A stretch of DNA of 48,647 bases, taken from Rhizobium sp. 2MFCol3.1 (lineage in GTDB: Bacteria; Pseudomonadota; Alphaproteobacteria; Rhizobiales; Rhizobiaceae). The stretch lies in the NCBI RefSeq assembly GCF_000377565.1, contig NZ_KB898380.1:1-48647 (forward strand). Reading direction: 5' to 3'. Position numbers and translations under genes: made by a program. Position 1 is the first letter of the stretch. Each line of letters opens with the position of its first letter. Under the pieces are notes generated by a model. That model saw only the letters and a list, made by a program, of their open reading frames with translations. It had not been told where the DNA came from and searched no databases. Below are positions 23,913 through 32,891 of this stretch, piece after piece.

Positions 23913-25941
23913 TCGTGATGTCATTGGTTTGATCCACGCCCCGCTGGGCCGCGACGCGAAGATCGCGTCGGCCCTGTTGCAGGATGCGGGAATGACTGCA
24001 AAAGTTGCCCCTTCGCTCGGTACACTCGTCGCGGAATTGGGCGAAAACATCGCATTTGCAGTGATCACCGAAGAGGCCCTCCGGTCGGCAGACCTGCGTC
24101 CACTGGTAGCCTGGATCGAGACCCAGCCAAGCTGGTCAGACCTTCCATTCATCATTCTAACAGCGCGCGGCGGCGGCCCCGAGCGCAATCCGACCGCTGC
24201 CCGGCTTTCTGAAGTACTCGGTAATGTCAGTTTTATCGAGAGGCCCTTCCACCCTACGACATTCATCAGCGTAGCCCGGTCCGCAATGCGTGCCCGACGT
24301 CGCCAATATGAGGCCAGCGCCCGCATGGAGGCGCTGGACGAAGGGGAGCGCCGGCTTCAGACGGCACTGGAGGCCGGCCGGCTCGGAACGTGGGAGCTGG
24401 ATCTCGGCACGAACGTGCTGACGACGTCATCGACCTTCAGGGGAATTTTCGGCCGCGGCTCCGAAGAGGAGTTAACCTATGACCATTTGATGAAGGCCAT
24501 TCATCCCGACGATGTGATGCGCATGCGGGAAGCGATGCGCAATGCACTCGAAACCGGGGTCGATTATGCAATTACATACCGGGTGGCCTGGCCCGGCGGC
24601 TCCATCCATGGGGTAGAAATCCGCGCCCAACTCCACCGCGATCGCATGGGCCGTGCTCTCAAACTTGTGGGAGTGGCGGCCGACATCACGGACCGGCTTC
24701 TGGCCGAAGAGCAGCAGCGTCGTCTCAACGAGATGCTTGAGCAGCGCGTAGCGGAGCGTACGCGCGAGTTAGAAGAGGCGCACCGGCTTGTGCTAGCCGA
24801 GGTCGGTCAGCGGGAGAGAGCGGAGGAGCAGCTCCGACAGGCTCAGAAGATGGAAGCGATCGGGCAACTCACCGGCGGGGTCGCCCATGATTTCAACAAC
24901 CTCCTGATGGCCGTGCTCGGCAACCTTGAACTTCTGCGCAAGCATGTGGCCGGCGATGCGAAGGCGACGCGTTTGATCGACGGCGCACTGCAGGGTGCGC
25001 AGCGCGGCGCTTCGCTCACCCAACGTCTGCTTGCCTTCGCCCGGCGACAGGATCTTCAGGTCCGGCCGGTAGACCTGGTTGGACTCGTTGCGGATATGAA
25101 GGATCTCTTGCAGCGCTCCGTCGGCTCGCGGATTGCGGTAGAGTTGATCGTTAGCGAGTACCTGCCGCCGGTGTCGGCAGATGCCAACCAAGTGGAACTG
25201 GCTCTCCTCAATCTCGTCATCAACGCCCGCGACGCCATGCCGGACGGCGGAGCGATACAAATAGAGCTCAAACAAGCAGAGCAGACGGCGCGATCGGATT
25301 CATTCGCGCCGGGTAGCTATGTCGTCCTGGCGGTCATCGACCAGGGCATGGGCATGGACGCGGCGACGCTTGACAAGGCCATAGAGCCGTTCTTTTCCAC
25401 CAAGGAGCTCGGCAAGGGCACCGGTCTCGGCCTGTCGATGATCCATGGGCTGGCATTGCAGTTAAAGGGTCGGTTGATATTGAAAAGTGCCTTGGGCAAG
25501 GGAACCACGGCGGAACTGTGGATCCCCATTTCAACCTCCAAGATCGAGCAAAAACCGGAGGATGTCTCGTTGGCCGAAAGTCCCGCCGCCGCTGGGCCTA
25601 AACGAATCCTTTTGGTCGACGATGACGCCCTGATCGCCATGAGTTCGGCGGACATGCTGACGGACCTTGGCCACGAGGTGGTGGAAGCCCATTCCGGAAG
25701 AGAGGCGCTGGAGTTGCTGGACGGGGGTGCCGTCTTTGACCTTCTGATCACGGATTACTCGATGCCAGGCATGACGGGCGCGGAGCTGGCGCAAGCTGCC
25801 CGCGAACGTGTGCCAGGACTTCCGATCTTATTAGCTTCCGGCTATGCCGATCTGCCCTCGGGCGTGGAGATCGACGCCGCTAGGCTGGCAAAGCCGTATT
25901 CCCAGGATCAGCTGGCTTCGGTGCTCGGCAAGATATTGTAG
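23896..25941 (+). CDS. Hybrid histidine kinase (pseudo-receiver, PAS, HisKA, HATPase, receiver)
   Basis: From the ATG at 23896 the protein has 681 aa. Residues 1-130 resemble a receiver fold but have no phosphoacceptor Asp (AFAVITEEAL), so it is a pseudo-receiver. A PAS domain follows (AGRLGTWELDLG to GVAADITDR), then a coiled coil, HisKA with His331 (GGVAHDFNNLL), HATPase_c (NAxD box LNLVINARDAM, G2 box GTGLGLSMI) and a C-terminal receiver with Asp620 (LLITDYSMPG). A GTG at 23839 is an alternative start. No transmembrane segment is seen, so it is cytoplasmic. It overlaps the KaiC-like gene and is its likely partner. Confidence 0.9.
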   Translation: MAPIPDRDVIGLIHAPLGRDAKIASALLQDAGMTAKVAPSLGTLVAELGENIAFAVITEEALRSADLRPLVAWIETQPSWSDLPFIILTARGGGPERNPTAARLSEVLGNVSFIERPFHPTTFISVARSAMRARRRQYEASARMEALDEGERRLQTALEAGRLGTWELDLGTNVLTTSSTFRGIFGRGSEEELTYDHLMKAIHPDDVMRMREAMRNALETGVDYAITYRVAWPGGSIHGVEIRAQLHRDRMGRALKLVGVAADITDRLLAEEQQRRLNEMLEQRVAERTRELEEAHRLVLAEVGQRERAEEQLRQAQKMEAIGQLTGGVAHDFNNLLMAVLGNLELLRKHVAGDAKATRLIDGALQGAQRGASLTQRLLAFARRQDLQVRPVDLVGLVADMKDLLQRSVGSRIAVELIVSEYLPPVSADANQVELALLNLVINARDAMPDGGAIQIELKQAEQTARSDSFAPGSYVVLAVIDQGMGMDAATLDKAIEPFFSTKELGKGTGLGLSMIHGLALQLKGRLILKSALGKGTTAELWIPISTSKIEQKPEDVSLAESPAAAGPKRILLVDDDALIAMSSADMLTDLGHEVVEAHSGREALELLDGGAVFDLLITDYSMPGMTGAELAQAARERVPGLPILLASGYADLPSGVEIDAARLAKPYSQDQLASVLGKIL

Positions 25942-26066
25942 AGGAGGCAAGTCTTGAGGAACCAGGGGAGGTCGCCGACCTCATCGCATTCCTGGCACCA
26001 GACGGCGCGTCGTCCATCACAGGGACCGAACACGTGATCGACGTCGGGACGACTCCGACGGCTTGA
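25942..26066 (+). pseudogene. C-terminal fragment of a short-chain dehydrogenase
   Basis: Directly after the kinase stop codon one frame reads EEPGEVADLIAFLAPDGASS, ITGTEHVIDVGTTPTA and TGA at 26064. This is the C-terminal end of an SDR (A-x-L-x-FL-xS-D then TG-x-VIDGG), with the rest absent. Asp and Val replace conserved residues, in line with decay. Confidence 0.72.
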
Positions 26067-26080
26067 TCTCGCCATCAAAT

Positions 26081-26604
26081 GTTCGCGCAGAGCAGGCAGG
26101 TGCAGTCCACCCAGCGCTCGCAGATGACATCTGGCTTTCGGAACTCAACCTCAATCTTCTTGCGATGGTTCGTCTCGATCGCCTCCTGATCCCGCAGATG
26201 AGAGAACGAGGCAATGGCGCGGTAGTGCACGTCACCTTGACCCAGTCAGTGCTGCCCCTGCCTGGGTCAACGACTGCTTACGCCGCAGCCAAGGCGGCGT
26301 TGAGGACACACAGCAACCATTTCCAAAGAACTGGGTCCAAAGGGTATTCGGGTCAATGTTGTGTGTCCCGGGTGGATCATGACGCAGGGCGCCCTCGAAC
26401 AGGTGAGAAACCTGCAGGCTCCAAATGATGGAACGTACGAGGAGCCGCGGCACGCCGCATGCGCCGGATCGGAGGGATCCCGATCGGACGTGGAGCCGAG
26501 CCATATGAGTCGCCTAAGCAATCGCCTTCCTCGCTTTGGATCGCACTCATCAAATCCATAGCCCGGAGCTGGTTGTCGACGGCGGTACCGCAGGCCTGGC
26601 TTAG
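26081..26604 (+). pseudogene. Frameshifted, N-terminally truncated short-chain dehydrogenase
   Basis: Successive frames give LADDIWLSELNLNLLAMVRL, GNGAVVHVTLTQSVLPLPG, the catalytic YAAAKAAL (YxxxK motif), then in shifted frames VSRVDHDAG/RVNVVCPGWIMTQ and finally ELVVDGGTAGLA with a stop at 26602. The Rossmann N-terminus with the TGxxxGxG motif is missing. This is a separate SDR from the fragment just upstream, because it has its own C-terminus. Confidence 0.68.
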
Positions 26605-26635
26605 GCAGAAGAAGGTCCCCGAAGGTTTTCCATCT

Positions 26636-26696
26636 ATTTCCATCCAATTCTTTAAGCGCCGTTTTGCGCCATTTATCCATCCATTTCCATCCAATT
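26636..26696 (+). repeat. Direct repeat of ATTTCCATCCAATT
   Basis: Two exact copies of a 14-bp sequence (26636-26649 and 26683-26696), 47 bp apart start to start, with a further CCATCC tract just before the second. They lie after the SDR debris in gene-free DNA. No function can be assigned. Confidence 0.5.
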
Positions 26697-27114
26697 TTCA
26701 CGGTGGAGCTTGTTAGATCGGCGGGTTGATCGCGAACCACCACAATGGTGTTTTCATTGTGAGCAGACCCATATTTTTGCAGCGAGACGAGAGAAGATGT
26801 GCGAGGACACAAGCATTCCGATATGGCGGTCCTCCTATGATTTGACGAGGCACTGTCGAACGCGATTAAGAACTAGGATTTCTGAGTCTCTGAGAACCTG
26901 AAGAGTCCGGATGAGATCAACGTAAAACGACAACGCTGTCGTAAGTTCGATTTGGTTCAAGGCGAAGGATCAGGCCAAGCGTTCAAATCGCTGGCCTTAA
27001 CCCGCAGCGTCAATGGATGTTTAGGCGACGTTAGCTTTACACGAACAAATCGCGTGCCTGTTGGAACATCCCGACCACTTGAAAACGTCCTTGCTCGCAG
27101 GCGCTGAACCAAAA
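26697..27114. other. Gene-free stretch
   Basis: No frame combines a start signal with natural protein sequence. Probably decayed DNA between the SDR remnants and the next coding segment. Confidence 0.4.
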
Positions 27115-27350
27115 TCACAAACCCTCAATGAAGGATCGCTGCGGCCATGCAGAGGGGAGGAACGCAAGCCCTGCGCCCGTCCGCGCCGCAAGGGAATGAA
27201 GATACTGGTCTTTGGCCCAAAACGCCACGTAAGCGCCCGGAAATTTCCTTGCCAGCCAGGCTGCCTGAGACAGATATGCGTCAGCTTCGTTAAAGCTGAC
27301 GAAGACCAGCGCGCTCTCTGACTCAGCCGCATGGCAGCCCTCTTCCGTGC
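27115..27350 (-). pseudogene. Unrecognised coding remnant (C-terminal part)
   Basis: The minus frame ending at 27115 reads naturally from about 27350: ALVFVSFNEADAYLSQAAWL, ARKFPGAYVAFWAKDQYLHS and AGLAFLPSAWPQRSFIEGL, with G/C-rich third codon positions like real genes here. Upstream of about 27350 the same frame becomes unnatural, which suggests a frameshift or junction. No family is recognised. Confidence 0.35.
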
Positions 27351-27716
27351 CGTATAAGCCATCACCGACGGGCTTACCTCGATGTCCACTTCGGACGTCG
27401 CCGTTCCGGCAGCGATCTCGCTGGCACATCTTGTGGCCCTTGCTACTACTGTCGCGCGATGGCAAAAAGGCCGCGGCGGAGGGATCGGTTGGTATCAATG
27501 TCGTCTTCCGCTATCTGCTAAGGTCCGATGCGTTTTCGGACGGCTGGTCCGAAGCTCCAGAGCGGCGGCTCTTCAGCACGGACTATGAGGAGCATCGCTG
27601 TGTAACAATCTCGGGCTGCTCCCCGACAAAAGAGCCGCTGCGCCTGAGGCGCCCGTCACGCCGCGGGAACCCAATCTTGTCGGGGCGCGTTTGCCGTGCG
27701 AATGTGAGGGATACGA

Positions 27717-29084
27717 ATGATCTATGATGCGGTACTGGTCGGGTCTGGGTTCTCAGCAATCGCGACGCTTTGCAATCTCATCGAACGGCTTCCCGCGACG
27801 GCGACGGTGGCCGTTATCGGCGACGACCCCGGTTTTGGACGCGGCACCGCCTACCGGTCTGAGCTCTATCTTCACCGGCTCAATGTCCCGGCTGGGCGGA
27901 TGAGCCTGTTTCCAGACAGACCGAATGGCTTCGTCGATTGGCTTGCGGAGCGCAAGCGGCCCTTGAGGGACGGCGATTTTGCATCACGACAGGATTATGG
28001 CCTTTACGTTCGCGACAGCCTGGCGGCGCTGCTGCGCAACAAGAAGAATAGATGTAAGGTGGATCTTATCCGGGCTAAAGCGACAGGTTGCGTCGAGCGC
28101 TACAACGCAACGCTCGGCTTTCTCCTAAAAAACGGCGGGGAGATCGCAGGGCGAAATGTCGTGCTGTGTCTTGGCGTCGGCAACGCGCCGCTGCCTGTCG
28201 ATGTCTCCAGATTGGCCGCTTCCGCCAAAGAGCGGATCATCGAAAACCCGTGGCGCCTTTCTTGGCTGAGGCGTGTTGGGCGCGATGACGACGTCTGCAT
28301 TCTCGGCTCCGGTCTGACGATGATCGATCAGGTTCTGGCGCTTCACGCTCGCGGCTTCCGCGGCATGATCGATGTACTCTCGCGACGCGGGCTCGTCCCT
28401 CATGGGCATGTGGCGCCAAAGCCGCCAGCCGATTTCGACCCGCAGACCCTGCCGGTCACCATGAGCGCGCTGCTTCACCGGTTGCGCGAGGAGAGTAAGG
28501 TTGCAGGCGACTGGCGCTCGGTCATGGACCGCTTGCGTCCGCAGACACAAGCGCTCTGGGCACGTCTGCCGGCGGCGGAGCGCGTCCGCTTTCTTCGTCA
28601 CGCCTTGCCGTGGTGGAACATTCACCGCCATCGGGTGGCACCGGATGTACATGCGCGCTTTCGCGACCTGATGGAGAGCGGCCAAGTCGTCGTGCATGCG
28701 GGCTTTCTCTTAAGTGTGGAGCAGACAGGGAATAGCCTCGCCATCCACTACCGCGCCAGGGAAGCAAGAGGTAGCAGACAGCTCGACGTCGATTGGCTGA
28801 TCAATTGCACCGGTGTCGAAAGGGCAGGCATGGCGCATTCGCCGTTGCTTGCGGAAATGAAGCGCCTGGCGCTGATCAAGGCAGATCCTCAGGGTCTAGG
28901 CATCGTTGTCAATCCGCAATCCAGAGTGATTGGCGATGCTGCGAGCAGCGTGCGGCTCTATGCCGTCGGCGCGCTGACCGCGGGCCAGTTCTGGGAGATC
29001 ACGGCCGTTCCGGATATTCGCATCCAGGCTCAAGCCGTCGCAGGCGACGTCGCCGCCGTAATTGCTGGCAAGGAAGGTGGTTAA
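27717..29084 (+). CDS. FAD/NAD(P)-binding oxidoreductase-like protein
   Basis: A 455-aa protein of the FAD-NAD(P)-binding type (NAD_binding_9-like). The N-terminal dinucleotide fold has the VGSGFSAIA turn, then GFGRGTAYRS; a second fold carries ILGSGLTMID near residue 200. The C-terminal part has WLINCTGVERAG and LYAVGALTAGQFWEIT, matching the FAD site. Such proteins are found with organosulfur or iron-scavenging genes, but the reaction is unknown. AGGGATACGA precedes the ATG. It converges on the minus-strand ABC/flavoprotein operon and may be a functional companion. Confidence 0.85.
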   Translation: MIYDAVLVGSGFSAIATLCNLIERLPATATVAVIGDDPGFGRGTAYRSELYLHRLNVPAGRMSLFPDRPNGFVDWLAERKRPLRDGDFASRQDYGLYVRDSLAALLRNKKNRCKVDLIRAKATGCVERYNATLGFLLKNGGEIAGRNVVLCLGVGNAPLPVDVSRLAASAKERIIENPWRLSWLRRVGRDDDVCILGSGLTMIDQVLALHARGFRGMIDVLSRRGLVPHGHVAPKPPADFDPQTLPVTMSALLHRLREESKVAGDWRSVMDRLRPQTQALWARLPAAERVRFLRHALPWWNIHRHRVAPDVHARFRDLMESGQVVVHAGFLLSVEQTGNSLAIHYRAREARGSRQLDVDWLINCTGVERAGMAHSPLLAEMKRLALIKADPQGLGIVVNPQSRVIGDAASSVRLYAVGALTAGQFWEITAVPDIRIQAQAVAGDVAAVIAGKEGG

Positions 29085-29334
29085 CGAGATAATCCGATAG
29101 CGCCACGGGAAATGGGAATGCATCTAACCTAGACATCGATGTGCCGCCATCAGTCGCGCCGCTAGAGTTAGCTAGGCAGCACCGTATCCGAATTCGTAGG
29201 GCGAGGTGCCGCGAGCCGTTTTCACGAGGCTGGCGACGATGTCTAAGCATTTTGATGGCGCGGATTCAGGCTCAACCCCCTTCGAAACTATCACTGTCAG
29301 TGCCGGCCCTGCCCAAGGAGTTAATGCCGTAAGG

Positions 29335-29721
29335 TTATCGAAGGAGCGTCAGCAGTTGATCGCCCTGGCGCTTGATCTCCTCCAGATACGGAGTATCGGA
29401 GAGGATAAAATAGGTGATGCCAAGCTCCTGGTATTTGCGTAGAGAAGCTGCAACGTCCTGTGCTGAACCGACGAGCCAAGTCGTGCCGGCACCACCGCCA
29501 CCGAACTGGCCCGGAGCAGTGTAAAGATTGCTGTCGAGCACATCTCCGCGTTTGTGCAGGTCGAGTAATTGCTGCTGGCCGACCGCACCTGCTTTGTGAT
29601 CGTTCCAGCTACCGCTTTGGCCTTCAGCCAACTTGGCAACACGCGCCTCTGCATCAGCCCAAGCACGTTCCGTCGTCTCGCGGACAAGGGTGGTGATCCG
29701 AAGCCCAACCGCAATTTCGGG
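29335..29721 (-). pseudogene. C-terminal fragment of an LLM-class flavin monooxygenase
   Basis: The minus frame gives PEIAVGLRITTLVRETTERA, WADAEARVAK, then YTAPGQFGGGGAGTTWLVG and ELGITYFILSDTPYLEEIKR with a stop at 29335. This is the end of an alkanesulfonate-monooxygenase-like (SsuD) luciferase-fold protein: the substrate-loop region, the TTLVG-type phosphate segment and the last beta-alpha unit. The N-terminal two thirds are missing upstream of 29721. It sits at the 3' side of the sulfonate-type transporter genes, where a complete ssuD homologue would be expected. Confidence 0.75.
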
Positions 29722-29837
29722 AAAACAATTCCAGCTGGCCTTGTTTGGCGAAGACGGGACATCAGCAAATTGGGCCGCAGATCAAGCAAAGGGGGCAACG
29801 TCGAATTGCCGGCAAGTTTCGAGGAGGTGTTAGGCAG

Positions 29838-30041
29838 CTAGGGAGTTAAGCCAGAAGCGAGCACTGTCATGGCCGTTGCGTCGATCTCTTCAGTATCGCT
29901 TATCCCAAGCAGCAGACAGACGGTGACCAACTTCTCGTAGCGTTCGGCTTCCTGGCGTTCCCAGAACGCACGCTCCCCACGCAAGCGCTCGACGGCACGC
30001 AGACTTTCTATAATTTTTCGGCAGCGCTTGATTGTGAGCAT
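29838..30041 (-). CDS. Small hypothetical protein (67 aa)
   Basis: Start at the ATG at 30041, with GAGG 8 nt upstream; the frame is open further 5' without a better signal. The protein is charged and helical: LRAVERLRGERAFWERQEAE, then RYEKLVTVCLLLGISDTEE. No family is recognised. It lies 51 bp after the substrate-binding protein gene in the same operon direction and may be a small accessory subunit or an orphan. Confidence 0.55.
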   Translation of the reverse strand: MLTIKRCRKIIESLRAVERLRGERAFWERQEAERYEKLVTVCLLLGISDTEEIDATAMTVLASGLTP

Positions 30042-30092
30042 CGCGACATCCTCTAGGGCGCACCCCAAGCGGTAGGGTACGCCCACTTTCCT

Positions 30093-31127
30093 TTAATTGG
30101 ACTGCTTCTGATCTACGTCCTTGTAGGCGGCATCCAGGAAGCTGGTGTCGATCCACTTGTCATAATCGACCGACCCTTTGAGAAGCTTGGCGTCAGCCAT
30201 GAACTGCTCTTCGCTCTTCAAGGATGCGAGTGCCTCGGGCGTAATCTTAGGATCCTGGTAGAAGACATTTTCTTTGTAGGTTTTCCGGACAGATTTCTCT
30301 GACGATTTGGTCTCATCGACGAAAATCTTGATCGTGTCCTCGGGATGAGCATCAGCCCAGCGCGCGGTCTCGATATCGACCTTCAGCAGGCGCTTAACGA
30401 GGTCCGGATACTTGCGAACGAATTCGCCATTGGCCGAGATCAGGAAGGGGGCCGACCATTCCGGATGCGAAGAGGCATCAAGGATAACGCGAGCCTGGCC
30501 TGTATCAACGAGCTTGGCGGCGACATCACCGCTTTCCACGACCGCATCGACGTGACCGCGCATTAGTGCCGGACCCGAAGCATCGAAGGCAAGGTTGAGC
30601 GATTCCACGTCGTTGAGCGAGAGACCAGCAGACTTCAGGGCCTTGGCGAAAGTCGAGTGGCGCACTGTCCCCGTTAAGTAAGCTACCCTCTTGTCTTTCA
30701 GGTCCTGCAGCGTCTCGATCGGCGAATCCGATTTGACGATGATGGCGGAACCGTTCTCTTTGACGAAGCTAGAAAGGCCGATCGCCTTGACGTCAGCACC
30801 GGCTGCCGCGACGCGTAATGCCGGGTTGTTGCCGGTGTAGATGAATTCGACTGCGCCCGTGGCGAGCGCCGTCGTCGCCTCGGAGCCGCCATTGGTAAAG
30901 GCGATGAATTCGACTTTTATGCCGTCCTTCTCGAATTCCTTAGCAAGGGTTCCGTTGTGCCTTTCAAGGATGAATTTCAGGTGGCCGGGTGCTGTGCTAC
31001 CGATGCGGATAACGCTCGGCTTGTCTTCTGCGAAGGCCGGCGATGCCAGCGTGACGCTGCCGAAGGCGAGTGCTGCAAGGCCGCCAAGCACGGCACGGCG
31101 CAGTATGGATGAATTGAGAGCGGTCAT
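30093..31127 (-). CDS. Aliphatic sulfonate/nitrate-type ABC substrate-binding protein
   Basis: A 344-aa periplasmic binding protein of the SsuA/TauA (NMT1-like) class. The start is the ATG at 31127 with GGGGAC upstream. A signal peptide (RRAVLGGLAALAFGSVTLA, cleavage near AFA-EDK) is followed by VIRIGSTAPGHLKFIL, FIAFTNGGSEATTALATGAV, a ligand-site segment FIYTGNNPALRVAA and a C-terminal KWIDTSFLDAAYKDV. Related proteins bind sulfonates, sulfate esters or other anions. It follows the permease gene by 41 bp and is in the same operon as the ATPase, ferredoxin and flavoprotein. Confidence 0.9.
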   Translation of the reverse strand: MTALNSSILRRAVLGGLAALAFGSVTLASPAFAEDKPSVIRIGSTAPGHLKFILERHNGTLAKEFEKDGIKVEFIAFTNGGSEATTALATGAVEFIYTGNNPALRVAAAGADVKAIGLSSFVKENGSAIIVKSDSPIETLQDLKDKRVAYLTGTVRHSTFAKALKSAGLSLNDVESLNLAFDASGPALMRGHVDAVVESGDVAAKLVDTGQARVILDASSHPEWSAPFLISANGEFVRKYPDLVKRLLKVDIETARWADAHPEDTIKIFVDETKSSEKSVRKTYKENVFYQDPKITPEALASLKSEEQFMADAKLLKGSVDYDKWIDTSFLDAAYKDVDQKQSN

Positions 31128-31168
31128 TTGGTGTCCCCATTGAAACCAGGTCGAAAGCGGGTGCGAAT

Positions 31169-32026
31169 TCAAGCGTGCGATATGTCGGAATTGCCCTTCC
31201 AGGCGGTAGCCCAGCGCTCGAACCAGACGAGCAGGTAATTCACCAGGAGGCCGATCGCAGTCATCGTGATGATCCCGGCATACATATCGGCGGTCTCCAT
31301 CATCAGCTGCGACTGTTGGATCAGGAACCCAAGGCCAGATTTCGCCGCCAGCATTTCAGCGCCGATCACGGCAAAGATCGAGGATTTGACGGCAAGCCGC
31401 ATTCCGGAGACGATCGACGGGATGCTGGCCGGCAAAATCACCTTGCGGAACGTGTCTATATCCGACGTGCCCATGGAGCGTGCCGCCTTCAGAAGCAGGG
31501 GGTCGACGGATTTGACGCCCGAGATCGTGTTGATCAGCAGAAAGAAAATCGACGAGTAGAAGGTTATCGCGATCTTCGATGCTTCGCCGATACCGAGCAG
31601 TAGAATGAAGACGGGCAGCAGAGCGAACTGCGAGGTGTTACGCAATGTCTGCACCAGCAGATCTGAGACCTTTTCGAACAGTGTATAGCGGCCCATCAAG
31701 AAGCCGAGTGGTACCGCGACAATGACTGCGAGAACGAAACCGATCGCGGCGCGCTGGAGACTGATGCCGATATTGGCCGTCAAAGTTCCGGCGAGGAGCA
31801 TCGCATACCAAGCCTCGCAGACCTCGCTCATCGGCGGAAAGAAAATCCGGTTCAGCCAGCCGAGGCGCGGCGCGATCTCCCACAGAGCAAGGAAGGCCAC
31901 CATCAGCGGCAGGCCACAGATGAACGTGCCAAATTCCAGGCGCCGCCGGGGTTTTGGCGCTCGCTTCGTCTTGCTCCTGGAAGTAAGGCGTGCACTGAAC
32001 GCGGTCTTATCGGTTACATAGGCCAT
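31169..32026 (-). CDS. Sulfonate/nitrate-type ABC transporter permease
   Basis: A 285-aa inner-membrane permease (BPD_transp_1, SsuC-like) with about six membrane segments. The EAA-type loop is around VDPLLLKAARSMGTSDIDTF, followed by VILPASIPSIVSGMRLAV, both characteristic. The start ATG has GAACGAGCG upstream. It follows the ATPase gene by 14 bp. Confidence 0.92.
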   Translation of the reverse strand: MAYVTDKTAFSARLTSRSKTKRAPKPRRRLEFGTFICGLPLMVAFLALWEIAPRLGWLNRIFFPPMSEVCEAWYAMLLAGTLTANIGISLQRAAIGFVLAVIVAVPLGFLMGRYTLFEKVSDLLVQTLRNTSQFALLPVFILLLGIGEASKIAITFYSSIFFLLINTISGVKSVDPLLLKAARSMGTSDIDTFRKVILPASIPSIVSGMRLAVKSSIFAVIGAEMLAAKSGLGFLIQQSQLMMETADMYAGIITMTAIGLLVNYLLVWFERWATAWKGNSDISHA

Positions 32027-32040
32027 AAACGCTCGTTCCT

Positions 32041-32877
32041 TCAGTGAGCATAGGCGGGCGATAGCGCCCAGTCTTTTTGCGCCTTGTTGACTTCATCGCG
32101 CAGCGCCTGCCAGACGCGGCCGCGATGCGCATTGAACTGCGAACTGGCGCGTATGTCGCCGTCGCGCGGACGGGGCAGGTCGATGTCGATGATCTCCTTG
32201 ATCGTCCCGGGACGCGCGGTCATGACGACGATCCGGTCGGCGAGATAGATGGCCTCATCGATGGAGTGGGTGACGAAGACGACCGTTGTGTTGATCTTCT
32301 CCCAGATGCGCAGAAGCTCTGTCTGCAGGATCTCGCGTGTTTGCGCGTCGAGTGCGGCGAACGGTTCGTCCATCAAAAGCACCTCGGGATCGGTCGCGAG
32401 GGCCCTGGCGATTGCAACGCGCTGTTGCATGCCGCCTGAGAGTTGGTTCGGGTAGCGATCCTCGAAGCCTGAAAGCCCGAACAGCGATAAGAAATAGCGC
32501 GCCTTCTCTGTCCGCTCGCTTTTCGCAACGCCATGCACTTCCAGTGCATATTCGATGTTGGAGAGCGCGGTACGCCACGGAAACAGCGCATATTGCTGGA
32601 AGACGTAGCCGGTCTTCGGATCCGGCTTGACGATCCGCTTGCCGTCTATCCTGACAATGCCGTCGGAGGCGTCCGTCAATCCGCCGATGATGTCGAGCAG
32701 CACCGATTTACCGCTGCCGCTCGGGCCTACCAACGTAATGAACTCGCCCTTGCGGATGGCAAGATCGACGCCATTAAGGACGGTGACGTGTTCGGAAGGT
32801 CGACCATCGATCAGCACCGACTGGCCGGGCTTGAGCTGAAAGGTCTTGTGGACGTCGGTGACGGTGATGCGGTCCAT
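32041..32877 (-). CDS. Sulfonate/nitrate-type ABC transporter ATPase
   Basis: A 278-aa ATPase of the SsuB/TauB class: Walker A residues 51-58 (GPSGSGKS), Q-loop FQQYALFPWR, signature LSGGMQQRVAIARAL, Walker B VLLMDEPFAALD and switch His (VFVTHSIDEAI). The start at 32877 is preferred because GGAG lies 6 nt before it; an upstream ATG at 32895 overlaps the ferredoxin stop (ATGA) and is a possible alternative start, which would add six residues. It is coupled to the ferredoxin gene. Confidence 0.92.
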   Translation of the reverse strand: MDRITVTDVHKTFQLKPGQSVLIDGRPSEHVTVLNGVDLAIRKGEFITLVGPSGSGKSVLLDIIGGLTDASDGIVRIDGKRIVKPDPKTGYVFQQYALFPWRTALSNIEYALEVHGVAKSERTEKARYFLSLFGLSGFEDRYPNQLSGGMQQRVAIARALATDPEVLLMDEPFAALDAQTREILQTELLRIWEKINTTVVFVTHSIDEAIYLADRIVVMTARPGTIKEIIDIDLPRPRDGDIRASSQFNAHRGRVWQALRDEVNKAQKDWALSPAYAH

Positions 32878-32891
32878 ACGGTTCTCCAATG

